This document shows, in pieces, positions 8,323 to 15,426 of a stretch of DNA of 64,000 nt. The stretch lies in contig CAVYQF010000006.1 of assembly GCA_963770545.1 (NCBI GenBank), forward strand, positions 62,001-126,000, read 5' to 3'. The notes beneath the pieces were generated by a model. It had not been told where the DNA came from, did not search any database, and worked only from the letters and a program-made list of their open reading frames with translations. Both the position numbers and the translations under genes were made by a program. The stretch comes from RYN-230 sp963770545 (GTDB lineage Bacteria; Actinomycetota; Actinomycetes; Streptosporangiales; Streptosporangiaceae). How positions within the stretch are numbered: position 1 is the first letter of the stretch; each line of letters begins with the position of its first letter.

Positions 8323-9251
8323 GCCTGCACCCACCGGCCGACAAGCGGGTTAGCCTGCCCGACGCGGCCGCACTGGTCGGTGACGGCACCATGGTGGCGC
8401 TGGGCGGCGGCCTGTGCGCCCGGCTGCCCATGGCCCTGGTCCGGGAGCTGATCCGGCAGCGCCGGACCGGCCTGCACCTGGTCGGCTCGGCGCACAGCAT
8501 CGACGTGGACATGCTGGTCGGGGCGGGGGCGGTCCGCCGCTGTGAGGAAAGCTACGTGGGGTTCGAGCAGGACCTGGGGCTGGCTCCGGCGTACCGCCGC
8601 GCCGCCGAAGAGGCCACGATCGAGGTGGCCGAGAGCTGCTGCGCCACGATCCTGGCCCAGCTCCGGGCGGCCGAGATGGGGGTGCCGTTCCTGCCGGTCC
8701 GGGGGGTCCGCGGGTCGGACATCGTGTCGCTGCACCCCGAGTACGCCGAGATCACCTGCCCGTTCACCGGGGAGACGCTGGTTGCGGTGCCGCCGCTGCG
8801 CCCGGACGTGACCCTGCTGCACGCCCCGGCCGGGGACCGCTACGGCAACCTGCACCTGGGGCAGCCGTACGTGCTAGACGAGCGGTTCGCGTCCGCGTCG
8901 CGGATGGTCGTCGCGACCGTGGACGAACTGGTGTCCACCGAGCAGGTGACCTCGGCCGGCGTCACCATCCCCGGGCACCTGGTCGCCGCCGTGGCCCCGG
9001 TGCCGTTCGGGGCGCACCCGTCCTCCTGCTATCCCCGCTACGCCTATGACCGGGCCCATCTGCGCGAGTACGTGACCGCGGCTCAGGCCGGGCCCGCGGA
9101 TCTGGAGAAGTACCTGGCCGCCTACGTCTCCGGCAGCGAGGAGAGCTACCGCGGCGCGATCGGCGCCGGCCGGCTCACCCAGCTAGCCGGCTGGTCACAG
9201 TCGACCGAGGCGTGGCAGGAGCTTTTCTCGGCCGCCGGAGGCGCCTCATGA
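8319..9251 (+). CDS. CoA-transferase subunit A (GctA/IpdA-like)
   Basis: A 310-residue alpha subunit of a family I CoA-transferase. Evidence: 'LVGDGTMVALGGGLCARLPMA' near the N-terminus, 'PFLPVRGVRGSDI', 'EITCPFTGETLVAVPPLRPD' and 'HAPAGDRYGNLHLG', the pattern of glutaconate CoA-transferase A and of IpdA from steroid degradation. With the next gene it should form an alpha-beta heteromer that moves CoA between acids or, as in IpdAB, opens a ring. It overlaps its neighbours on both sides by 4 bp (ATGA), so the four genes 6928-12200 form one operon. Confidence 0.85.
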   Translation: MSLHPPADKRVSLPDAAALVGDGTMVALGGGLCARLPMALVRELIRQRRTGLHLVGSAHSIDVDMLVGAGAVRRCEESYVGFEQDLGLAPAYRRAAEEATIEVAESCCATILAQLRAAEMGVPFLPVRGVRGSDIVSLHPEYAEITCPFTGETLVAVPPLRPDVTLLHAPAGDRYGNLHLGQPYVLDERFASASRMVVATVDELVSTEQVTSAGVTIPGHLVAAVAPVPFGAHPSSCYPRYAYDRAHLREYVTAAQAGPADLEKYLAAYVSGSEESYRGAIGAGRLTQLAGWSQSTEAWQELFSAAGGAS

Positions 9252-10087
9252 GCTGGACGATCGACGAGTGGTTCGTGGTGGCCCTGGCCCGGACCATCCG
9301 GCCGCGTGAGACCGTGTTCCACGGCTTCGGCAGCCCGTGTGCGCAGGTGGCGATGCATGTGGCGCGGCGCACCCATGCGCGGGACATGACGCTGGTCGAA
9401 GGGGCCATGTACGCGATCAATCCCGATCCGCCGTTCATCCCGCCGACCAGCAACGACGCCAGCCTGGGCAGCGGCGCCGCGTACAGCATGCGGTTCGAGG
9501 AATTCTTCGACGCCGCGGTCCGCGGCGACGTGGACCGGATGTTCCTGTCCGGTGGTCAGATCGACGGGTACGGCAACACCAACGTGACCGCGATCGGCAC
9601 TGGGGCCCTGCGGGGCGGACGGCCCAAGGTGAAGCTGGGCGGCGGAGGCGGCGGCTGTAACCTGTCCGCCACCATCGGGCACCTCACGGTGTGGACCACC
9701 CGGCACCGCTCCGGCCGGACTCTGGTGGCCGACTGTGACTTCGTCACTGACATGGGGCACCGCACCCGGCTGGGCACCCGGGCCGAGCTCGGTTTCACCG
9801 GCGGCGGCCCGCAGTGGCTGGTCACCGAGCTGGGCGTGTTCGACTACCCAGGCGGCCAGGCCCGGCTGGCCCAGGTGTTCCCGGACATCAGCGTGGATGA
9901 GGTCCGCGACGCCACCGGCTTTGACCTCGAGGTGGCCGGGGATCTGCGCCCGGTCCCGCCCCCGTCCGCGTCCGAGCTGGCTGCGGTCCGCTCGGTGGAC
10001 CCGCTCCGGGTCCGCACGTCCGAGTTCTCCTCCCGGGAGCTGGGCCGGACCTTCGAACCCGGGAACGGGCCGGACTGTGCTTGCTGA
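9248..10087 (+). CDS. CoA-transferase subunit B (GctB/IpdB-like)
   Basis: A 279-residue beta subunit paired with the upstream subunit A. The segment 'MTLVEGAMYAINPDPPF' lies where family I beta subunits carry the glutamate that forms the glutamyl-CoA intermediate, so Glu in 'VEGA' is the candidate nucleophile (inference). Other landmarks are 'FLSGGQIDGYGNTNVTAIG', 'RGGRPKVKLGGGGGGCNLS' and 'VTELGVFDY'. Start chosen at ATG 9248, which overlaps the previous stop; the frame is open 12 codons upstream. The stop at 10085-10087 lies in a tandem repeat that reaches the next gene's start codon. Confidence 0.82.
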   Translation: MSWTIDEWFVVALARTIRPRETVFHGFGSPCAQVAMHVARRTHARDMTLVEGAMYAINPDPPFIPPTSNDASLGSGAAYSMRFEEFFDAAVRGDVDRMFLSGGQIDGYGNTNVTAIGTGALRGGRPKVKLGGGGGGCNLSATIGHLTVWTTRHRSGRTLVADCDFVTDMGHRTRLGTRAELGFTGGGPQWLVTELGVFDYPGGQARLAQVFPDISVDEVRDATGFDLEVAGDLRPVPPPSASELAAVRSVDPLRVRTSEFSSRELGRTFEPGNGPDCAC

Positions 10088-10140
10088 ACCCCCAGGACCC
10101 GGGCACCCTGAACCGCCAGGAGCGGGCATGCTGAACCGCC
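10079..10140 (+). repeat. imperfect 23-24-bp tandem repeat spanning a stop codon and the next start codon
   Basis: The motif CTGAACC(C/G)CCAGGA...CGGGCA occurs from about 10084 and again from 10108, and its beginning recurs as CTGAACCGCC at 10131-10140. The first copy holds the stop codon of CoA-transferase B, the second provides the CAGGAG ribosome site, and the third is coding sequence of the synthetase (Met-Leu-Asn-Arg-Leu). Confidence 0.8.
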
Positions 10141-12200
10141 TCGATGGCCTCGCGGCGGTGTTCTCTCCCCGCCGGATTGCCCTGGTCGGGGCGTCCGAGC
10201 GGCCCGGGTCGGTCGGCCGGCTGCTGTGGGACAACCTGGCTGATTTCCCCGGCGAGGTGCTGCCGGTCGGGTCTGCGGCCCGGGTCTGCGGCCAGGTGGC
10301 CTACCCGGGGCTGCGGGACATCCCCGGCGAGGTCGACCTGGCCGTGCTGGCCACGCCCGCCGCCACCGTCCCCGGCATCGTCCGCGACGCCGCGGCCAAA
10401 GGGGTCGCCGCGGTCGTGGTGCTCAGCGCGGGCTTCGCCGAGACCGGCCACGACGGCGCGAGACTTCAGGCCGAAGCGGTGGCCGCCGCCCGGGCTGGGG
10501 GAGTGCGGCTGGTCGGCCCCAACTGTTTCGGCGTGCAGAACGCTGACCTCCCGCTGAACGCCTCCATCGCGGCGGGCACGCCGCGAGGCGGCGGCGGGGT
10601 CACCATCGTCACCCAGTCCGGGTCCTACGGGATGGCCGTGCACGCGCTCGGCCAGGACGAGGGCTTGCGGGTGGCCAAGGTGTTCGCGGCGGGTAACAAG
10701 GCCGACATTACCGACGCGGAACTGCTCGCCTACCTGCGGCAGGACCCGGACACCTCGGTGATCTGCCTGCTCCTGGAGTCGATCACCGACGCCCGCGGGT
10801 TCTTCGCCGAGGCCTGCCTGACCACGCCGCACAAGCCGGTCATCGCCGTCGTAGGCGGGCGCACCAGCGCCGGGAAGCGGGCCGCGGTGTCGCACACCGC
10901 CGCCCTGGCCAGCGACGACGCGGTCCGCGACGCGGCGCTGCGCCAGGCCGGCGTGGTCCGGGTGCGCACCGGCCTCCAGGTACTGGACGCCGCCCGCGCC
11001 CTGTCCAGCCAGCCGGTGCCCCGCGGCCCCCGGGTGGCAGTGATCACCAACTCGGGCGGGACCGGGGTGGAACTGACCGACCTGCTAGCTGACGAGGGCC
11101 TGGTGGTCCCCGAGCTGAGCGAATCTCTGCAGGCCAGGTTGCGGGCCATCATGCCCGCGTACGCCAGCGCCCGGAACCCGGTGGACATGACGCCGGCCTG
11201 GAACCGGTTCGCCACGGTGTATCCCGGTGCGATCGAGATGCTGGCCCGGTCCGGTGAGGTCGACGTGATCGTGCCGGTGCTGCTCCAGCGGTCCGCCTCA
11301 GCCGAGGTCGCGATGGCCGTCCGGGATGCGTCGGCGCGGCTGCGGGCGGACGCGGTGCCGGTGCCGGTCTACGTGTGCTGGGTCGCACCGCGGTCCTCCG
11401 ACGAGCACGCCCGGCTGCTGAACCTGGCCGGCGTGCCGTGCTTCCCGTGGCCGGAGCGGACGGCACAGGTGGCGGGGGTGGCGGTGCGGTGCGGCCTTCA
11501 GCTGGGAAAGGAAGGGCTGCCCCGTGATGGGGCTGGCCCGCCCGCGCCCGCACCGCTGCCGGCCGCCGCATCTAACGGTTTCCTCTCATCGCAGGCCGCG
11601 CGGAATCTCCTCGTAGCCAGCGGAATCCCGGTGATCAAGACGGTGTGCTGCCGCAGCGCTGCATCCGCGGCGGCGGCCGCCGACCGCCTGGGCTACCCGG
11701 TGGTGGCGAAGGTTGATCATCCTGATCTGGTTCACAAGAGCGACGCCGGCGGGGTCCGGCTGGGGCTGGGCTCCGGGGAAGAAGTGGTCGAGGCCGCATC
11801 TGAGCTACTCGGGCTGGCGGCTGGGGCATCGGTGCTGGTGCAGCATCAGCATCGGGGGGTCGAGCTCCTGGTGGGCGGAGTACGGGATCCGGAGTTCGGG
11901 GCGATGGTGGTGGCCGGGCTGGGTGGCGTGCTGGTCGAGACACAACGGGATGTGCAGCTGGCCGTGGCCCCGGTTGATACCGGGCAGGCCCGGGCCATGC
12001 TGTCATCGTTGCGGGGCGCCGCGATCCTCGGCGGGCTGCGGGGCAGTCCGCCGGTGCACCTGGGTTTCGTTGCGGAAACTATCGTGGCCGTCGGAGACCT
12101 GATGGTGACGCATCCACAGATCGCGGAGCTGGACCTGAACCCGGTGCTGGCGGGCCCAGACGGGTGCGTGGCGGTGGACTGGCGGATCAGCACGTGGTAA
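10128..12200 (+). CDS. ADP-forming acyl-CoA synthetase (acetyl-CoA synthetase/ACD family)
   Basis: A 690-residue fused ADP-forming acyl-CoA synthetase: CoA-binding domain (about 1-130, 'IALVGASERPGSVGRLLW'), succinyl-CoA-ligase-like domains (about 140-430, with 'LVGPNCFGVQN' and 'VTIVTQSGSYGMAV') and a C-terminal ATP-grasp domain (about 475-690, 'SQAARNLLVASGIPV', 'VVAKVDHPDLVHKSDAGGV'). The phosphohistidine expected in this family is His256 in 'AAVSHTAALA'. It interconverts an acyl-CoA with the acid, yielding ATP or consuming it. Start at ATG 10128, preceded by CAGGAG; the frame is open upstream, but that stretch overlaps CoA-transferase B. Confidence 0.9.
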   Translation: MLNRLDGLAAVFSPRRIALVGASERPGSVGRLLWDNLADFPGEVLPVGSAARVCGQVAYPGLRDIPGEVDLAVLATPAATVPGIVRDAAAKGVAAVVVLSAGFAETGHDGARLQAEAVAAARAGGVRLVGPNCFGVQNADLPLNASIAAGTPRGGGGVTIVTQSGSYGMAVHALGQDEGLRVAKVFAAGNKADITDAELLAYLRQDPDTSVICLLLESITDARGFFAEACLTTPHKPVIAVVGGRTSAGKRAAVSHTAALASDDAVRDAALRQAGVVRVRTGLQVLDAARALSSQPVPRGPRVAVITNSGGTGVELTDLLADEGLVVPELSESLQARLRAIMPAYASARNPVDMTPAWNRFATVYPGAIEMLARSGEVDVIVPVLLQRSASAEVAMAVRDASARLRADAVPVPVYVCWVAPRSSDEHARLLNLAGVPCFPWPERTAQVAGVAVRCGLQLGKEGLPRDGAGPPAPAPLPAAASNGFLSSQAARNLLVASGIPVIKTVCCRSAASAAAAADRLGYPVVAKVDHPDLVHKSDAGGVRLGLGSGEEVVEAASELLGLAAGASVLVQHQHRGVELLVGGVRDPEFGAMVVAGLGGVLVETQRDVQLAVAPVDTGQARAMLSSLRGAAILGGLRGSPPVHLGFVAETIVAVGDLMVTHPQIAELDLNPVLAGPDGCVAVDWRISTW

Positions 12201-13081
12201 GGCAGCAGGCCGTTAGATGTTGTCTTATGAGTCGCCTGGCGACTGAGGCGGTCGAGCAGATACTCACAGAACGCTTGAACTGCTAACTGACTGTCAGCTG
12301 CGGCAGTGAGAAGGTTCTCGCCCGGTTGGTCAAGGCTCACCTGATCCGCGTAAGCGCTCGTCCCTTGTGTGGTCGAGTCAGCGAAGTTGGCTTCGAGGTC
12401 CCTTAACGCCGACTCTGCGGGTGCGATCGACGTGCCGAATACGTGCCATGCTCGGCGGGCGGCGGCTACAGGATCTCCGTAGTCGTTGTTGAGCAGGACG
12501 TAGGCGATGTCATACCAGTCCTTCTCCTTGCGGCGGCTGTACGCGGCCGCAGTCTTGGCTAGAAGGAAGCCGGCCAACCCGGTGACGTAGATTTCAACTT
12601 CTCGCCGGAAATCCTGATCATCCGCAGCGATCACCCGGACTTCACGGTCTCGGGCAGCAAAGCCAGTTCCCCGGAGGTTGGCCGCGCCAAGTTCGTCGCA
12701 GTGGTTGAACCTGATGGTCGCGCCAGCGGGCTGGGTGTCGAGATCTGCGAGAAGTTCGAACTTCACGGTTGCGCCTTGAGGTCCGCCACTTGACTTCCAT
12801 CGCCAGATGGATGTCCCGTCGGGATGGAAATCTGCGTGGCGGAGTGCATGCTCTAACCGTGTGGCATTGACCGAGCCAGCACTGATTTCCAGGTCAACCT
12901 GCACATCTACGTCAGTGATCCCGGCGTGACGGGTACCTGACGCAGCACAGAGAATGGCAGGCACGAGCCCGCCGAGCAGCACGAATTCAGGTCGTCCGCC
13001 GTAGAAGCCCGCGATCCGGACTAACGCCAGTTCCGCCGCAGTCCTCGCCGCATGCGAGCGAGCGGGATCCTCGTCAGCCAT
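11846..13081 (-). CDS. AbiEii-like nucleotidyltransferase toxin (type IV toxin-antitoxin), with a run-on C-terminus
   Basis: A 411-codon frame whose first 290 or so residues look like the AbiEii/nucleotidyltransferase toxin family: 'FVLLGGLVPAIL' (about residue 33) followed by 'ITDVDVQVDL', the GG...DxD pattern of a minimal nucleotidyltransferase, and 'RRKEKDWYDIAYVLLN' (about residue 185), the helix typical of the family. It overlaps the upstream antitoxin-like gene by 8 bp. From about residue 294 the frame runs antisense through the last 355 bp of the acyl-CoA synthetase gene and becomes low-complexity Arg/Ser/Thr/Pro. The normal stop therefore seems to be lost, or the gene is 3'-truncated. 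Confidence 0.7.
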   Translation of the reverse strand: MADEDPARSHAARTAAELALVRIAGFYGGRPEFVLLGGLVPAILCAASGTRHAGITDVDVQVDLEISAGSVNATRLEHALRHADFHPDGTSIWRWKSSGGPQGATVKFELLADLDTQPAGATIRFNHCDELGAANLRGTGFAARDREVRVIAADDQDFRREVEIYVTGLAGFLLAKTAAAYSRRKEKDWYDIAYVLLNNDYGDPVAAARRAWHVFGTSIAPAESALRDLEANFADSTTQGTSAYADQVSLDQPGENLLTAAADSQLAVQAFCEYLLDRLSRQATHKTTSNGLLPYHVLIRQSTATHPSGPASTGFRSSSAICGCVTIRSPTATIVSATKPRCTGGLPRSPPRIAAPRNDDSMARACPVSTGATASCTSRCVSTSTPPSPATTIAPNSGSRTPPTRSSTPRC

Positions 13082-14090
13082 GCGTCATCTCCTCGCGTAG
13101 ATGCTCAGCAGCGTCCTCGCCGCGAACGCCTGCAGTGCGGAGGTCAGCGTAGGCGCGGGGCCACAGGACGGAACGGAGGCCTGGGCTGATTTCTGCGCTG
13201 AGGCTCGGACCAGCCGGAGTGGGGAACGGTCGCAGTTGCAGCCGACCACCTTCCATTTCTTTCAGGCCAGCTGCGAAGAGAGCCCTTCGAAGGTCGCCGG
13301 GAGTCTTGCCGGTCACGTACACCTCCATCGGTGTCACCTCGGACATGATCGGAGCCCGGGCCGCCGCGGACAGCGCACCCGTCACCGCCCACCCAATACC
13401 CGCCTCGTCCCACGCTCGTCCGACGTCAGTGACCCCTTTCAAAGGGTTTCTCCACAGGACACCCGCCCGGATTGCCACAGGAGGGCGGATCCGTTCCGCG
13501 GCAGCCGCGTAAACGTCAATAAGCCCGTCCCTATCCCTGACATGCCGCCGCGACTGAGGCCCTCGATTAGCACTACTTGCCAGGAAGCCCTCGCTCGCGA
13601 GGAATTTCAGGGCTGTGGCCACGCCGCTCATCGACAGTCCCGTCTGCGCCGCTACTGCCGACACAGTGGCCGGGCAGCCGGTTAGTAGCACCTCACATAC
13701 CGCGAGAGTGGTCGGTCGCCAGCCGACCTTCGCCCCGGACGGGGTTGCTGGGCTGCCGGTACGGGATATCACGATGGTGCCAGCGGAAATCTCCGCCGCA
13801 CCGCTTTCGTCCACCCACCCCACCCGTTCCCGGCCAGCCAGGGCCCGCGCACCTGGCGAGAACTGCGGCGCAACCACGATGTCTGGCCTCGGCTTGATCT
13901 CGAGAGCTTCTGTTAGCTGACGCGGCCACCCCACCGGGAGCCAACGCAGTCTCAGCCTCCGGCCAGCCACTGACACAAAGACATCCCGATCCTGCTTCGG
14001 CGTCGCCTCGACCTGCGTTCCCGGTGGCAGAACGGCCTCGAAGGCCCGTACCGGACGCTCACCCAACATGCCGCAATCATACTTCGACAA
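13074..14090 (-). CDS. AbiEi-like antitoxin / winged-helix protein of the type IV toxin-antitoxin pair
   Basis: A 338-residue protein directly upstream of the AbiEii-like gene, in the order usual for AbiE systems. A winged-helix-like segment sits around residues 125-165 ('TTLAVCEVLLTGCPATVSAV', 'TGLSMSGVATALKFLASEGF'), and the C-terminal half resembles the AbiEi-type domain. Antitoxins of this class repress their own promoter and counteract the nucleotidyltransferase. The start is uncertain: TTG 14090 or ATG 14069 (residue 8); neither has a clear ribosome site. The assignment rests on gene order and fold-like pattern rather than a strong motif. Confidence 0.6.
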   Translation of the reverse strand: MSKYDCGMLGERPVRAFEAVLPPGTQVEATPKQDRDVFVSVAGRRLRLRWLPVGWPRQLTEALEIKPRPDIVVAPQFSPGARALAGRERVGWVDESGAAEISAGTIVISRTGSPATPSGAKVGWRPTTLAVCEVLLTGCPATVSAVAAQTGLSMSGVATALKFLASEGFLASSANRGPQSRRHVRDRDGLIDVYAAAAERIRPPVAIRAGVLWRNPLKGVTDVGRAWDEAGIGWAVTGALSAAARAPIMSEVTPMEVYVTGKTPGDLRRALFAAGLKEMEGGRLQLRPFPTPAGPSLSAEISPGLRSVLWPRAYADLRTAGVRGEDAAEHLREEMTHG

Positions 14091-14106
14091 TCGATGGTGC
14101 TTCGAC
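14082..14106. promoter_or_regulatory. candidate operator of the AbiE-like pair
   Basis: CTTCGAC occurs at 14082-14088 and again at 14100-14106, 18 bp apart, overlapping the start of the antitoxin gene. The adjoining 14107-14160 is clearly more AT-rich than its surroundings. AbiEi proteins are known to bind repeats at their own promoter; that this is the site is inference. Confidence 0.35.
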
Positions 14107-14283
14107 GTTGTGGTGTAGTACGGCTAATTAGTGAAGTAAAGTCCATGTACGCTGGAGGACAGAACGACGGCGGAGGGTGATCGTGGCTCTGGTGACGGGT
14201 GGCTAGACTCTGCACTCGCACTGATACGGCAGGCATGGTCTCAATCCAGGGAATCTCGATCTTCCTCGCGCAGGATCGGCGCG

Positions 14284-14791
14284 GTGGAACCGCAGCTTGA
14301 CGCGCCCGGCTGGTACCTGGTTCACGGCAGGCTGTCGGCCAGCCAGCTGGAGTACATCGCGGAGGGAAATCTGACCCACGGTTCCGGCGACCATGCGATC
14401 GCCTTTGATGTGCTTGAGGTGGCCGTGGACGACGAGCAGGTCCGCGTGCGGGTGTCCGAGACAGCGCCCCGCGAGGCGCTCGCGTTATACGTCCGGAATA
14501 CAGGTCGCCGACAGGTTCTGGAGGGCTTGGGCAAAGGGCTGCAGGCATCACGCGAGAATCCCCTGCTGACGCAGTTCGGTGAGCAGCGGCTGACACCGAT
14601 TCAGCACGAGTCCGGGCTGACCGAGGTGCACGGGTGGCCAGCGTTGCGCCCGGCACAACAGGACGCCGGTCGCGGCGTGCTGCTCGCCAGGGCTCCAATT
14701 AGTGTGGGGACCGCCGGGAACCGGGAAGACGGTGGCGGATCAGCACCGGGCCATCGCCGGGGCCCTCGGTTCTGGCGTAGCCTTAGCCCCG
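14284..14791 (+). pseudogene. remnant of a P-loop helicase/AAA ATPase, frameshifted and truncated after Walker A
   Basis: The frame from GTG 14284 encodes an N-terminal domain ending 'GLTEVHGWPALRPAQQDA', the usual lead-in to a superfamily 1 type ATPase. Its continuation then shifts frame: removing one G at 14668 or 14669 restores 'AVAACCSPGLQLVWGPPGTG' and then 'KT', a perfect Walker A. After Walker A the sequence soon enters the universal stress protein gene, so the rest of the ATPase (Walker B, helicase motifs) is missing. The left part alone stays open to 14844 but is meaningless after the shift. It is probably debris of an accessory or defence gene. Confidence 0.65.
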
Positions 14792-15250
14792 ATGAACGCT
14801 ACCGCGCCGCCCGCCGGGAACCTGTACCTGGTCGTCGGATATGACGGCTCACCTCCTGCCATCCGGGCCCTCGACGGCGCGGTCAGGCTGATGCACGGCC
14901 GGACAGGCTCCATCGAGGTGGTGTACGTCGCTCATCTGCCCAGCGTCAACTCGCTGTCGCCAGGCGCCGTAGAAGAAATGGAAGTTACCTTCGACGATAT
15001 TGCGCAGGAGCTTCTCACCACGGCCACCGAGCAGCTGCGCGACCGTGAGGAGCGCTGGCGGTTCGAGCGGCGCGAGGGCCTCATCGCCGAGGAGCTGACC
15101 GCCGCCGCCAGGGACATCCACGACGCTCATCCCGACGACACCGTGGTGATCGCGGTCGGGGGCTCATCGCAAGCCATGCACCGCGTGGTCGGCTCGGTGG
15201 CCGTCAGCCTCGCCCGCCACTCAGCGGTGCCCCTCGTGATCGTGCCTTAG
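14792..15250 (+). CDS. universal stress protein (UspA family)
   Basis: A 152-residue single-domain universal stress protein. It begins with the beta-strand 'LYLVVGYDGSPPAIRALDGA' and ends with the ATP-binding signature region 'IAVGGSSQAMHRVVGSVAVS' and 'SAVPLVIVP'. The ATG at 14792 ('MNATAPPAGN') is chosen because the upstream part of this frame is helicase debris. USPs bind ATP and act in stress or dormancy; in actinobacteria many belong to the DosR regulon. A DosR-like regulator is in this window (44314-44997), but no link is visible. Confidence 0.88.
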   Translation: MNATAPPAGNLYLVVGYDGSPPAIRALDGAVRLMHGRTGSIEVVYVAHLPSVNSLSPGAVEEMEVTFDDIAQELLTTATEQLRDREERWRFERREGLIAEELTAAARDIHDAHPDDTVVIAVGGSSQAMHRVVGSVAVSLARHSAVPLVIVP

Positions 15251-15426
15251 CAGGCTCTCCTCGTGCCGCTCTGGGGGGCCGGTAGACGTGGCGTTTGCGG
15301 TGTGCCTATGTTGGCTTGAGATAGCGGCATCGGGCCGCGATCCCCAGCAGCACTACTGGGCCATCGTTGCTCCAGACCCCGGTAGCGATCCGAGCAGTGC
15401 GCCGCACGCGAAGGGGCAGGGATCCC

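Noticed and set aside
14284..14844. Treating this frame as an intact 186-residue gene
   Set aside because: Its last 60 residues are a shifted reading of a Walker A region; the frameshift explanation accounts for both frames.
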